From Erigeron canadensis (lineage: Eukaryota > Streptophyta > Magnoliopsida > Asterales > Asteraceae), in NCBI RefSeq assembly GCF_010389155.1, contig NC_057761.1:13208501-13272500 (forward strand): DNA of 64,000 nt, read 5' to 3'. The notes below the pieces were generated by a model that had not been told where the DNA came from, ran no database searches, and worked only from the letters and a program-made list of their open reading frames with translations. The stretch's first letter is position 1. Each line of letters starts with the position of its first letter. The position numbers and the translations under genes are program-made. This document shows, one piece after another, positions 53,414-63,376 of this stretch.

Positions 53414-53656
53414 CTAATGTTTGAAACCTCTCCAAGATGTCATCGACATACTTAAACTGGTGTATGAGAAATCCATCCTTTGATCAACTTGCAGTCCGAG
53501 GAAGAATTGATGTTCCCCCATTGCACTCATTTCAAATTCATTTTTCATGCTCATTTCGAACTCTTTGCACATCTTTGTGTTAGATGAACAAAATATGATA
53601 TCATCCATATAAACTTGTACAATTAGATAATCTCGCTTCCTCCATTTGATAAACAA
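53414..53656 (-). CDS. RT palm with YMDD (element D)
   Basis: LIVQVYMDDIIFCSSNTKMC carries the catalytic aspartates in the YMDD form common in SIRE-like RT, then MGEHQFFLGLQVDQ. The frame is lost shortly after (QRMDFSYTS) and it then meets H2. Confidence 0.7.
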   Translation of the reverse strand: MFIKWRKRDYLIVQVYMDDIIFCSSNTKMCKEFEMSMKNEFEMSAMGEHQFFLGLQVDQRMDFSYTSLSMSMTSWRGFKH

Positions 53657-54284
53657 TGTGTTGTCTATCGATCCTCTTGTAAAAATTTGTCAACAAATGT
53701 GTCGACAACTTCTCATACCACACTCTGGGTGCTTGATGTAATCCATAAAGAGCCTTATCAAGTCGATATGCTCTTCTTGGATAGTTAGGATCTTCAAACC
53801 CCGGTGGTTGGTGAACATATACTTCTTCTTTCACTTCACCATACAAGAAAGCATTTTTAACGTCTAACTGATACACCTTTATACCCTTGAAACAAGCATA
53901 GGCTAAAAATAACCTTATAGCTTCAATTCTAGCATTTGGTGCAAAAGTTTCGTTATAGTCATATCCTTCTCGTTGTGCAAACCCCTGAACTACGAAACGT
54001 GCCTTGTTCCTAGTAACAACCCCTTTGTCATCTCGTTTGCATTTAAATACCCAACGAGTTCCAATCGGTTCTTTACTTTTAGGCACATCTATTAACTCCC
54101 ATACTCCAAGTTTTTCAAATTGAGCTAATTCTTCTTGCATAGCTTCAACCCAACAAGGATCTTGAAGTGCTGCCTTAACATTCTTAGGTTCTACCTGTGA
54201 AATGAAACCAGAATATAAACACTCAGTTATCAATCCAGTGTCTTTCACTTCACAAAACAAACTAGTCAGTTGTTCCTTATTCAA
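53601..54284 (-). CDS. RT fingers and palm (element D)
   Basis: About 227 codons: [105 protein letters not shown] has Tyr where related proteins have Asn. A frameshift near 53690 joins it to the next piece. Reverse transcribes the element RNA. Confidence 0.8.
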   Translation of the reverse strand: MNKEQLTSLFCEVKDTGLITECLYSGFISQVEPKNVKAALQDPCWVEAMQEELAQFEKLGVWELIDVPKSKEPIGTRWVFKCKRDDKGVVTRNKARFVVQGFAQREGYDYNETFAPNARIEAIRLFLAYACFKGIKVYQLDVKNAFLYGEVKEEVYVHQPPGFEDPNYPRRAYRLDKALYGLHQAPRVWYEKLSTHLLTNFYKRIDRQHIVYQMEEARLSNCTSLYG

Positions 54285-54826
54285 CTGATTTCTTGTTCGA
54301 ACAAGTTCTGTAGCATTACCAAGAATATTTTCAACTGGATGATCCTTATTAACTCGATATTGAGGAATGGAATCAACATTCAGACTTTCTTCTTAATTCG
54401 TTTTAATCTGAAACTCATGAGAGCTAAAATCATCTTCCGATTCTTCAGAAATAGGATCATCATCAGGCAGTGAAACCTTTGACGAAGTGGTGTAGTATTC
54501 TAGGGTTCACAATCATCCGAATCAGTTAGCTTATTCTTGTCCTTACTACCTTTAACAATAACAGTAGACTGAACTTTGGTTGGAGTAGTATCAACATTTT
54601 GAGTAGGAGAAGATGTAGAAGTAGTGGAATAATCCATATGATCTCTTAAAATGATCACATCATCCACTGTTTCAGGATCTGAATAAGAAGCAGGACCGTG
54701 TAATGAACGAAACACACTGTCATAATCGAAACTCTTGCCAGTTCCAGAATGTACAGCGGGTTTATGGCTGACAATTTTGACATTAGTACCCGATTCAACT
54801 TTGCCGGTCTATTTATTGTAAACCCG
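54285..54826 (-). pseudogene. Integrase-RT linker of element D
   Basis: Low-complexity Ser/Thr/Asp-rich pieces in two frames (54715-54500 and near 54420). No domain; this matches the variable linker found here in copia pol. Stops at 54827 and 54500 break it. Confidence 0.45.
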
Positions 54827-55960
54827 TCAAATTGGAGTACCCAGTTTATAACCCATGAAAAATCCCTCTTCAACCTTTGGATCAAACTTTGACTGAGGTA
54901 AATATTTCAAGAAAGTACATGGTAGACCAAATGGTTCAACATTCGGTAAATTTGGTTTCTTCTTATATAGAAGCTCATAACATGTCTTATTATGACGCTT
55001 AACTACAGAAACCCTATTTAAAATATGACAAGCTGTATTCACTGCCTCCCCCCAAAACATAGTAGGGAGCCCTGAATCAGCAAGCATTGTTCTGGCTGTC
55101 TCGATTAGAGTCCTATTCTTTCTTTCAGCAACTCCATTCTGTTGTGGTTCATACGGTGCACTGAATTGATGATGGATTCCTTTGGACAAACAAAAGACTT
55201 CCAATGTCTTATTCTTAAATTCAGTTCCGTTGTCACTTCTGATTCTCTTAACATGAACTCCATAAACATTTTCAGTTTCAACAAAGAAGTATATCAAAAT
55301 CTGTGGAGTTTCATCTTTTGATTGAAGAAAGAATACCCATGAGAATCTTGAGTAGTCATCAGTAACCACCAAACAGTAATACATTCCACCGATACTTCTT
55401 ACATTCACTGGACCAAATAAATCTAAGTGAAGTAGCTCAAATGGGTTGGCAATAGAATTTTCTTGCTTCGGTCCATGTGAAGACTTTTGATGTTTCCCTT
55501 TCAGACAAGGTATACATTTGTCTTCCATTTCAAACCGTTTCATGGGAACACCTTCAACCAAACCATGTTTTACAATTTCATTCATCTTTCCGAAATGAAT
55601 ATGTCCCATTCTTCTATGCCATAACAACGATTCAGATTCGTTTGCTTTTGTTAATAAGCAAACTGACTCCTTTGGATTTACAATACCTAACACAAGGCCA
55701 TAGATGTCTCTCTTCCTAGGAGCTTTAAGCGGGATCCAGTCTTCAGGAACAACATATCCCGGTTTCAAAATAAGTGCTTCTTTCTCAGTAAAATGGACAT
55801 GATTACCCTTGTCACAAATCTGAGAAACACTCATAAGATTATGAGATAACTGTACCACATAATTGACTTTTTCCAACGTAATCTTCCCATTGACAACATC
55901 ACCTTGGCCCGAGATGTTGTCGCCCTTGGCATAAGTCCCAACTCAAGAGATGGTACTAAC
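54827..55960 (-). CDS. Integrase of element D
   Basis: Reads in frame from about 55960, with one TGA near 55945, to a stop at 54827. First the protease-to-integrase link (ITLEKVNYVVQLSHNLMSVS), then the zinc domain LLWHRRMGHIHFGKMNEI with CIPCLKGKH, then catalytic [26 protein letters not shown] and [17 protein letters not shown]. All three acidic residues are in place. The stop precedes the linker to RT. Confidence 0.82.
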
Positions 55961-56888
55961 TGAAGACACCTCTATGTCAATGGTGAGAGTTCTTTGCAAT
56001 ATAAACACTGAACTGGAGATGACTAGTTACGGTGATTGTATACCAAGTCCAAGAAAAGATTACTTAGTAGGTGACAAAGAGAAAGACAATGCAATAAGTA
56101 AGAAGTATACTAAAATAAAATGGTGAGACCAAGTTGTAATTTTCAAATGTATTTTATTTATTGGTACTAAATAAAATACAAGGTTGTTGCAGAACCAAGA
56201 TAATACATAAATGTAAATATCCTAACAACCTATGAAATACAAATGATCTATACTAGGAAATTCTCTTTTAACAATCGAAACACTTAAAGTTGTGAAGTGT
56301 TCCCTTTTACGATTGAGAGAATATTGCACAAGTACACCAAGAATATTGCAAAAGTCTAAATATGCAAAGTTTAGTTCTTGTTGTGCAAAGACCTCTATTT
56401 ATTGACAAAGTTGGCATTGGGAATCCAACTTTGTCGTATAAATATGGTTGACAGCATTTAAGGAAACTAAGTGAGTTCCTTTGAAATGCTTGATAAGGTA
56501 AGTCAAGACATTACTTTATCTAACCTGCTTTATGCACTTTTGTACTTTATCATAGACAAATGATATTGTCTGTATAAAACTGCATAAAGCAAAAAGGTCT
56601 TCCTCGTAAACAGTGTAAAGCATTGTAAAGGCTTTAAACTGATATTCTCTAGTTTCGATCTGAGTAGAATGCCAACTGGGCTTCGCTGCCATTGTCATTC
56701 TCTATCTTCCATTTGTTGTCTTTGACGTCAATTGGAATGTCTTCTGTTCTGATCAAATCTCAACTGAAGTAAGTCTTCAGTTGCATAAACTGTACGTTGC
56801 AAATGGACTTCAATATATTTCTGGACAAATCTTTTGTTCTCCAGATCCAACTGGAGACTGGCCAGTTTGGACAAAACTGGTTCTAACA
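55961..56888 (-). repeat. 3' LTR of element E
   Basis: About 928 bp, TGAAGACACC to GGTTCTAACA; close in length to the 951-bp LTR of C. AACTG or CAGTT occurs about eight times in the last 260 bases. The partner is outside the window, so the left edge is approximate by about 10 bases (55951 also possible). Confidence 0.65.
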
Positions 56889-57164
56889 AATTCCCCCTAT
56901 TTGTCCTGAAATATTGCCAAGTCTGTTCAAGTTTTTTGTAACTATACAAGTGTGAACTTGAAAGAATTGAGTGACTAAATCTAATCTAGTTTCCAAGGCA
57001 TTTTTATAGATCATTAAATGCCTTGATTGTTTGTTTTTTGTTTGTTAGATTTAATCTGTTATCTATCTTGTGGTTACAATCTGGTAACTTGTATATACAT
57101 GATAAAAATTACAAAAGTTACAAGACAATAGATAAAGTTACAAAACAGATAACTGAAGAAGATC
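56889..57164 (-). other. Polypurine tract and 3' region of element E
   Basis: CAAATAGGGGGAATT on the minus strand at 56889-56903, identical to element C, then about 260 bases of non-coding sequence to the third ORF stop. Confidence 0.65.
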
Positions 57165-57773
57165 TCACGCTGATGGCCCTTCACTAGTTCTTCTTCTCTT
57201 TGCAACTGAAGAGATGGGTTGTCTATCTTCAAGATCAAAGTTCAATCTTTTCTCAACATCTTCTTTGAACTTGATCAGACTTTGAAGCACATAAACCCAT
57301 CCCTTCTCAATCTTATTCTTGTGCTGCCTTGCCTCCAGCAGATTTAACATTTCAACATGTTCAGAATGTCTATATTGATGAACATCTGGATTCTCAGTTG
57401 TGAGCTGTGGTCCCTTGAAGTATTGAATAGTTACCACAAATTGCCTTCCTCCAGGTTTGATTGTAACTTTAATTTCATTGATTTTTCCTTGATGATATCT
57501 TCGCTGGAATACTTCATTTAAGTATGCACGTGCGTCAGACTCATTGACCAGTTTGATCTGGGAAGTGCTCAGTTTTTGTACAGCAGCTCGAATATCTTCA
57601 ATAGATGGCTCATTGGGTTCCACCCAAGTTCTTAAATTTGCATCCCTTGACAAAGGTTTAGGCTTTGACTTGCTCTTAGACTTGGGTGGTTTCAATACTT
57701 GTTTGACCTTCTTCGATATTTGCTCAGTTCGTTGGAGAATCCCCTCAGTTCTTGCTTCTTTTGCCTTCTCCAC
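57165..57773 (-). CDS. Third ORF of element E, C-terminal domain
   Basis: Lys-rich start (KKVKQVLKPPKSKSKSKPKP), then a compact part: INEIKVTIKPGGRQFVVTIQ, HQYRHSEHVEMLNLLEARQH, KGWVYVLQSLIKFKEDVEKR. The SEH.EM block matches element C. It ends with SSVAKRRRTSEGPSA, a basic cluster like a nuclear localisation signal. Confidence 0.6.
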   Translation of the reverse strand: MEKAKEARTEGILQRTEQISKKVKQVLKPPKSKSKSKPKPLSRDANLRTWVEPNEPSIEDIRAAVQKLSTSQIKLVNESDARAYLNEVFQRRYHQGKINEIKVTIKPGGRQFVVTIQYFKGPQLTTENPDVHQYRHSEHVEMLNLLEARQHKNKIEKGWVYVLQSLIKFKEDVEKRLNFDLEDRQPISSVAKRRRTSEGPSA

Positions 57774-57818
57774 TGATATATTTAAATTTCTGGCATCATG
57801 CTCAGCTTCATCATCAGG

Positions 57819-58427
57819 TTAGTCTTTGTCCAGATAGACTTTAATCATGTCATTCACAAGTCCCACTATCCTTGGGTCACTCTTGACCTTCCTATATTGC
57901 TCCAGTGAGATGCCCAACACATTAGCATCATTAACATCAAGTATGCCTAATCCTTGAAGTTGAACCCTTGAGACAAGCAAGTTGGCCTTCTTTTGATTCT
58001 TCCTTTCATTAATTGCATTTCCAATCCTGGCCAATCTCTTGCTGTCAGATTCAGTCACTGGAGGAAGCTGATCAGGATTTCCAGAGCCTAGTAAGGGTAT
58101 ATCAGTGGCCGGCTGGGCAGATTCGTCAGTTGCAAGTGCCTTGCCCTTATCCTTCTTCCCCCTATCACCAACATCCTCAAATTCTTCAATAACTTGCATA
58201 CCAGCATCAGTACTAGCAGCAACAACCAACTCTTGTCCAACACTTGAACTTGGAGTTCCAAAGTGAGTGCTGGGGATGTTTACAGATCTTTCCCCCTTGG
58301 CAGCTTCTAGTCCTTTTCTAATTGCATCAAAATCTGAAAGACTGGAAGGTAAGCGATCTAGAGGCTGCCATGACCCATGTTCTTGCACTCCTTGAAAACT
58401 CCACATATCATTCAAACTATCCTCCAA
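57819..58427 (-). CDS. Third ORF of element E, linker before C-terminal domain
   Basis: Acidic and Ser/Ala-rich (FEDVGDRGKKDKGKALATDE), then a helical end (LDVNDANVLGISLEQYRKVK). In the same frame as the following piece, separated by a TAG at 57819-57821; overlaps the upstream piece by 16 bases in another frame, so a frameshift lies near 58420. Confidence 0.5.
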   Translation of the reverse strand: MEDSLNDMWSFQGVQEHGSWQPLDRLPSSLSDFDAIRKGLEAAKGERSVNIPSTHFGTPSSSVGQELVVAASTDAGMQVIEEFEDVGDRGKKDKGKALATDESAQPATDIPLLGSGNPDQLPPVTESDSKRLARIGNAINERKNQKKANLLVSRVQLQGLGILDVNDANVLGISLEQYRKVKSDPRIVGLVNDMIKVYLDKD

Positions 58428-59416
58428 AGATGATTGACCTCTTGTGACTGAACCAACACATTGCCATTTGTTTCAGTTTGGCCAGCCTTAATAGCTTTAA
58501 GTATAGTCAACTCATATGGGGAGAGCCCAGTTGTACCAACATTCTTCACCATTTCCTCATCTTTTGTTTTGCCAACTTCAATCATCAGATTCTGTATTGC
58601 AGTGGAGTGTTCAGATACCTTGCTGGCTAGAGTATCTAGACTGCACCTCAACTGATTGATCTCAGATGTAATGGGAGTGAGATCAGCCTGGGGCGCTGCA
58701 ATCTTGGTGATCTTAGATATCACCCTTTCCATAAAGTGTTGTTCTCTAGCAGCTAAGGTGTCTTTTATCTTTTGACCAACTGAAGTGGCCAACTGGTTGC
58801 CAAGCTCAATCACATCCAGACCAGGCTTTTCAATAAGTACCTTAACCTGTCTTTCAATTTCGTGCAAATCAACCACTGAAGATTTAATAGTTGTGTTCAG
58901 CAGGTTGGTAATGGATGATGTGACTCCAGATTGAGTAAGTGCAAAAACCTCCCTTAAAGATGTTGCAAGTAGATTGGAGGAATTTACCAACTCATTGAGC
59001 TTGCTAAATACCAAGTCCTCATTTGCAGAGAACTTATTAATCCCCAGGTCAAGCACTTTGACATTAGTAATGTGTTCCTTCTGGTACCTGGAGAGGGACT
59101 TGGTATTTTTGTCAAGTACCTTTTGAATATCCTCAACCCTTGTAAGGCGGTTTTGGATATCAGATTGAACAGAGACAAACTGGCTATCCAGTGACGGAAG
59201 GGAAGGTGTCACTGAACCAGTTCGAAACGCTACAGGTTCAACTGGAGGAGGTGTTACAAGAGTTGATCCTCCAGATGTAGTAGCTCCAGATGAAACAAGA
59301 GGAATTGTTGAAGAAAGAAGGGGAAGAGATTCAAGTTGACGTACAGGCTGAGAATGCTCACGTATGTACGTCGGCGACAGTGGGGTTAGAATGTGTCTAT
59401 TTCTAGGCACATTCAT
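58412..59416 (-). CDS. Third ORF of element E, coiled-coil region
   Basis: About 334 codons. A proline-rich start, then long helical heptads (IQNRLTRVEDIQKVLDKNTK, LNELVNSSNLLATSLREVFA, INQLRCSLDTLASKVSEHST). Same arrangement as in element C 15761-17050, where QVEGLSKSLAANTKSL lies at the matching place. Probably self-associating. Confidence 0.6.
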   Translation of the reverse strand: MNVPRNRHILTPLSPTYIREHSQPVRQLESLPLLSSTIPLVSSGATTSGGSTLVTPPPVEPVAFRTGSVTPSLPSLDSQFVSVQSDIQNRLTRVEDIQKVLDKNTKSLSRYQKEHITNVKVLDLGINKFSANEDLVFSKLNELVNSSNLLATSLREVFALTQSGVTSSITNLLNTTIKSSVVDLHEIERQVKVLIEKPGLDVIELGNQLATSVGQKIKDTLAAREQHFMERVISKITKIAAPQADLTPITSEINQLRCSLDTLASKVSEHSTAIQNLMIEVGKTKDEEMVKNVGTTGLSPYELTILKAIKAGQTETNGNVLVQSQEVNHLWRIV

Positions 59417-59554
59417 GGAGGAGAGGAGTTGTCTGGAGGCGAATTGAGGAATTTCTAGTAGTGAGGAGAAGTCAGAAGGTGAAACTGAAAGTGGTAGATC
59501 TAGGGGTTGACCAGAAAAGGAAGGAAGCTGATCAGGTGCAGATGCATCAGCAAT

Positions 59555-60382
59555 TTACTGGTCAGAATGTGTCTCATCCGAATCCGAGGATTCAAGCTGA
59601 AACTCACCCACACTAATGCCTAGATCCATGAATGATAGGGGTGGCTGAATAGGCTGTTCACACTCCTGGTGACCAGTTCCAGTTGCCTGGATGGTTTCAC
59701 CAGTTAGGGGATCCATTGCCGAAGCATCTTCTCCCTGGAAAGAGGTCACTGGTGCCTCAACCACAACTGCTCGATCCTCAGCTGTAGTATAATGGGCCGA
59801 AGAGTCTGGAACCTCGATCTCTGGCTGTGACTGACCAGAAACTTCATCAGTTCGTGCTGCAAGTGTGTCAGAAGTATAGCTCTGCAAGTTAAGTGCTGAC
59901 ACCGACTCTAAGGTGGGCTGGGCTGACCCAATAACATCTTCACCACTTCCTCCTACAGCATGTTCGGAAGTGGTTGCCTGTAGTTCACCCCTTTGACTGT
60001 CTCCAGCATCTTGTTGGGAAGAGACTGGAGGGATGGCAATGGTACTATCGTCAGTGGCACGATCTGACAGTCTCCTAAGGCGTCTTTTTGATGAACGTTT
60101 TGCCTTTGGAACTACCTGGACACCTGTTGGGAGGTCTCCAGGGTGAGATGTTGGTGGAACTGACATGCTGGAGCTGGTGGAGAAAGACTGCTGCCCAGGT
60201 TCGACAATCGTCACAGTACCGGCAGACGAACTGGTGGGTCCCTCATTATTTTGAGGCCCACCTGGTAGTCTTTCTGACTCACCTTGGACTGGTGCATCAG
60301 TTTTTGAGAATGCCAGTTGCATTCTACTTGGCATCTGGACCTCTCCAGGTGAGGAGCAAAGAGAGTCCAAGTTTCGAAGCAT
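59555..60382 (-). CDS. Third ORF of element E, Ser/Thr/Pro-rich linker
   Basis: About 275 codons of low complexity with a short basic patch (PKAKRSSKRRLRRLSDRATD). In frame with the N-terminal domain; the 120 bases between 60503 and 60382 also read through with RFFSLCFLQILG. No fold recognised. Confidence 0.5.
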   Translation of the reverse strand: MLRNLDSLCSSPGEVQMPSRMQLAFSKTDAPVQGESERLPGGPQNNEGPTSSSAGTVTIVEPGQQSFSTSSSMSVPPTSHPGDLPTGVQVVPKAKRSSKRRLRRLSDRATDDSTIAIPPVSSQQDAGDSQRGELQATTSEHAVGGSGEDVIGSAQPTLESVSALNLQSYTSDTLAARTDEVSGQSQPEIEVPDSSAHYTTAEDRAVVVEAPVTSFQGEDASAMDPLTGETIQATGTGHQECEQPIQPPLSFMDLGISVGEFQLESSDSDETHSDQ

Positions 60383-60502
60383 CTCTGGGACAGTGTAAAG
60401 TGACTGAGTATTGTGATAAGCATCACTGCCCAGGATCTGAAGAAAACAAAGAGAAAAAAATCTGGAGAAGGGTATGCATAGTCCCCTGTTGCCCTTTAAC
60501 TT

Positions 60503-61180
60503 CTACACAAAACTTCTGAAAATAATTTCAGCAAAGTCGACTCTCAGACCATTCCACAAGCAGTAAGCCATCTCTGCTTTGATAGAGTTAATCTGGTCAA
60601 GTCCACCAGAACTGCCTCCCATACTTTCCACCAGATGAATGAAGAAGTATCTCCACGAGGGTGTGAGTCCCTTCAACGTCATGGCACCTTTGGTCTTCAG
60701 CACCCCATTCTCCAAACATTCCTTATTACCCATGTCAAGGAGTACCTGGCGATAGTTGATGTTTTGAGAAATGACTATTGGAGTCTCACCTTCCCTCCAG
60801 TAGTCGAGATGCAGAGCATCTCTCACAGTATCTGCTGTGATGGTACACGCAACTATTCCATCCTTGAGAGAAAAAGAAATGGATGAACAGTCATCAGCGA
60901 GTTGTGTAGTGTACCAGAATTCACAAAAGTAGTCATGGTATAACTTGTGTGGATTGAAAGAGAAGGTCGCACCAATGGGAGAATCCAGAAGAAAATGTTG
61001 GATTCTACCGATGAGAGAATCGGATGTTTGAACCCCTTTCAAACTAGCCATGGGATTATTAGGGTTCAATTTAATCAATTTTGCCTCAGGGGCACCAATT
61101 GCACGATTTAATTGACATGATGGATTGTATGGAATATTGAGCAAATTAATGTCTCTGCTGCTAGAAGTTTTGGGAGCCAT
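60503..61180 (-). CDS. Third ORF of element E, N-terminal domain
   Basis: 225 codons: KLYHDYFCEFWYTTQLADDC, ISFSLKDGIVACTITADTVR, LKGLTPSWRYFFIHLVESMG, GSSGGLDQINSIKAEMAYCL, LRVDFAEIIF. It shares all these blocks with element C. No signal peptide. Stops at TAG/TGA 60503-60505, just before the hydrophobic segment. Confidence 0.62.
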   Translation of the reverse strand: MAPKTSSSRDINLLNIPYNPSCQLNRAIGAPEAKLIKLNPNNPMASLKGVQTSDSLIGRIQHFLLDSPIGATFSFNPHKLYHDYFCEFWYTTQLADDCSSISFSLKDGIVACTITADTVRDALHLDYWREGETPIVISQNINYRQVLLDMGNKECLENGVLKTKGAMTLKGLTPSWRYFFIHLVESMGGSSGGLDQINSIKAEMAYCLWNGLRVDFAEIIFRSFV

Positions 61181-61871
61181 TTGATTATGAGTAAAGAAAC
61201 GATTGAAATTTTGATGATTAGGGTTTTGATGATAAGTAGAGAGAAAGAAGTAATTGTTGATGATTGGAATTGAATGAAGGAATGTGAAACGAAAGTGAAT
61301 AAGTGAAAGTAAATACAGGGTATTTATAAGCTGGATTCACAATCCCAAAGAACAAAAAGAATATTTTATTATCAAAAATCAAAACTTTTAGATATTTTGT
61401 TAAAAATAAGTTTGAATTTTGAGCCAAAACATTCAATTCCTAGTGTCAGCATTAAATGCTACGACGACTTATGTACCCACTCGCCCACTAACTTTCACAA
61501 TCCCAATAAAAGTACATCCTTTTACAACATGGTAATGACACGTCAAGTGACAGTTGTGAGTGGGTTAAAACACTCGAGTATTATCACGTGTCACACAACT
61601 GACCAAGTATTCTTACCGTTATGAAAATCTGGTTAACCTCCAATTTGAAGACGAGACAAAACATTTATACTGGGAAAACAATCCAGTACCAGTTTCAACT
61701 GGAAAACTCTCCAGTTGCAAAAGCAATTTGGTAAGAAAAATGTTTTGAGTCTTTTCCCCCTAAACATGAGATCCATTTGATCAAGGACTGGTTCTTGAGT
61801 ACATCAAGGCGTTCAATCTCCAACCAATCAAGGATCACCTGAACCATCCTCAACTGGAGGGCCTTACCAGT
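61181..61871 (-). other. Spacer between pol and third ORF (element E)
   Basis: About 690 bp non-coding, same place and length as in element C. Several CCAGTT/AACTGG words at 61680-61870. Confidence 0.45.
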
Positions 61872-62861
61872 TTAATGAGGATTTAACATGCCCAGTTCGC
61901 TGATGAGATGTTTAAAGGTTTTCTCATCAAGAGGTTTTGTAAAAACATCAGCTAACTGTTTGTCAGTGGGAATAAAATGAATTTCAATATCTCCTTTCAT
62001 AACATGGTTATGAATGAAATGATACCTGATGTCAATGTGTTTTGTTCTGGAGTGCGTCACTGGATTGTGAGATATCGCAATCGCACTGGTGTTGTCACAA
62101 AAAATTGGGGTTCTTGAGTACTTCATACCATAATCAATTAACTGGTTTTTGATCCAAAGAATCTGGGCACAACAACTGGCCGTAGAAATGTACTCTGCCT
62201 CAGCAGTTGACATTGAGATTGAAGTCTGCTTCTTACTGGTCCAACTCACCAGTTTTCCCCCCAGGAAGTGACATCCTCCAGTTGTATACTTTCTATCAAT
62301 CTTACAACCTGCATGATCTGAATCTGAATAACCCATTAGATCTAACCCTGAGCCTTTGGGGTACCAAAGACCAAGGCTAGGGCACCCTTTCAGGTACCTG
62401 AAAAAGCGCTTAACAGCTTGCATATGTGATTCTTTTGGGTTAGCCTGAAATCTGGCACATAGACATGTTGCAAACATTATATCTGGTCGACTTGCAGTTA
62501 AGTACATCAGTGAACCAACCATTCCTCGATATTCTTTTTGATCCACTGGTTTTCCATTTGGGTCAGAATCCAAATTTAAAGGAGCTGCAATAGGTGTGGT
62601 TTTAGATGGGATTGAATCAAATTTGTATTTTCTTAACAAATCTCTGACGTATTGTTCTTGGTTGATAAAGATACCATCCAAGGTTTGTTTAATTTGTAGA
62701 CCTAAGAAAAACGTTAATTCTCCCATTAAAATCATTTCATATTCAGTAGACATGATTTTCGAAAACTTTTCACACATTGCATGATCAATTGACCCAAATA
62801 TAATGTCATCAACATAAATTTGTACCAGTAAGATATTACCTTTTTCTTTCAAGATGAACAA
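61872..62861 (-). CDS. RT end and RNase H of element E
   Basis: About 329 codons with LLVQIYVDDIIFGS (YVDD), [35 protein letters not shown], RNase [55 protein letters not shown] and the natural end [11 protein letters not shown]. Complete. The upstream RT is in another frame because one A is missing near 62894. Confidence 0.87.
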   Translation of the reverse strand: MFILKEKGNILLVQIYVDDIIFGSIDHAMCEKFSKIMSTEYEMILMGELTFFLGLQIKQTLDGIFINQEQYVRDLLRKYKFDSIPSKTTPIAAPLNLDSDPNGKPVDQKEYRGMVGSLMYLTASRPDIMFATCLCARFQANPKESHMQAVKRFFRYLKGCPSLGLWYPKGSGLDLMGYSDSDHAGCKIDRKYTTGGCHFLGGKLVSWTSKKQTSISMSTAEAEYISTASCCAQILWIKNQLIDYGMKYSRTPIFCDNTSAIAISHNPVTHSRTKHIDIRYHFIHNHVMKGDIEIHFIPTDKQLADVFTKPLDEKTFKHLISELGMLNPH

Positions 62862-62881
62862 GGTATTATCTATTGCACCTC

Positions 62882-63286
62882 TTAGAAAACCATGTTAAGA
62901 AGATGTTTGGTTAGAGTGTCATACCAGGCTCTGGGACCTTGTCTAAGACCATACAACACTTTGTTAAGTCTATATACCCAAAGAGGATGCTTCTCATCAA
63001 TGAAGCCTGGAGTCTGTTTAACATACACTTCTTCTTTCAATGTTCCATTAAGGAATGCACTTTTGACATCCATCTGGTAGACTTTGAATTGCAAATGAGC
63101 TGCATAAGGCAAGAAAATTCGTATGGCTTCAAGTCTAGCAACTGGAGCAAAAGTCTCATCAAAATCAACACCTTCTGCTTGACAGTAACCCTTGGCAACC
63201 AATCTGGCTTTGTTCCTTACAACATTGCCATCTTCATCCATCTTGTTTCTGTAAACCCATCTAGTTCCAATAGGTTCGTTCTTCAA
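62882..63286 (-). CDS. RT fingers and palm of element E
   Basis: [79 protein letters not shown]. In frame with the next piece upstream through two stops. It ends LLNMVF and stop, where element C has [13 protein letters not shown], the result of a one-base deletion. Confidence 0.82.
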   Translation of the reverse strand: MKNEPIGTRWVYRNKMDEDGNVVRNKARLVAKGYCQAEGVDFDETFAPVARLEAIRIFLPYAAHLQFKVYQMDVKSAFLNGTLKEEVYVKQTPGFIDEKHPLWVYRLNKVLYGLRQGPRAWYDTLTKHLLNMVF

Positions 63287-63376
63287 CCCTGGTGGACAAA
63301 GAACAAGTTCCCATACATTGTTCCTTTCAAACTAGATAAGCTCTTCTTGCATTGCTTCTACCCAGCTTGGGTCTTC

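Larger units (their letters stand above)
51001..55960 (-). mobile_element. SIRE-like copia element D, fragment
   Basis: Minus-strand polyprotein from the protease/integrase boundary (55960) through integrase, RT and part of the RT/RNase H link, with solo LTR H2 inserted. The 5' part is cut off by element E at 55961. The 3' part (RNase H, third ORF if any, 3' LTR) is missing at about 51000. It differs clearly from C and E in sequence (YMDD active site, IIRSDNG context [13 protein letters not shown]), so it is a separate family. Confidence 0.7.
57165..61180 (-). pseudogene. Third ORF of element E (whole, about 1,340 codons, broken)
   Basis: ATG at 61178-61180. One frame from 61180 to 58412 with stops at 60503 and 59555 and another near 59420; then a second frame 58427-57165 with one stop at 57819. 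The order repeats that of element C: N-terminal domain, hydrophobic segment, Ser/Thr/Pro-rich linker, coiled-coil, C-terminal domain with basic tail. Coding nature is supported by conserved amino acids where the DNA differs. Function unknown; it stands where an env-like gene stands in SIRE elements. Confidence 0.7.
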
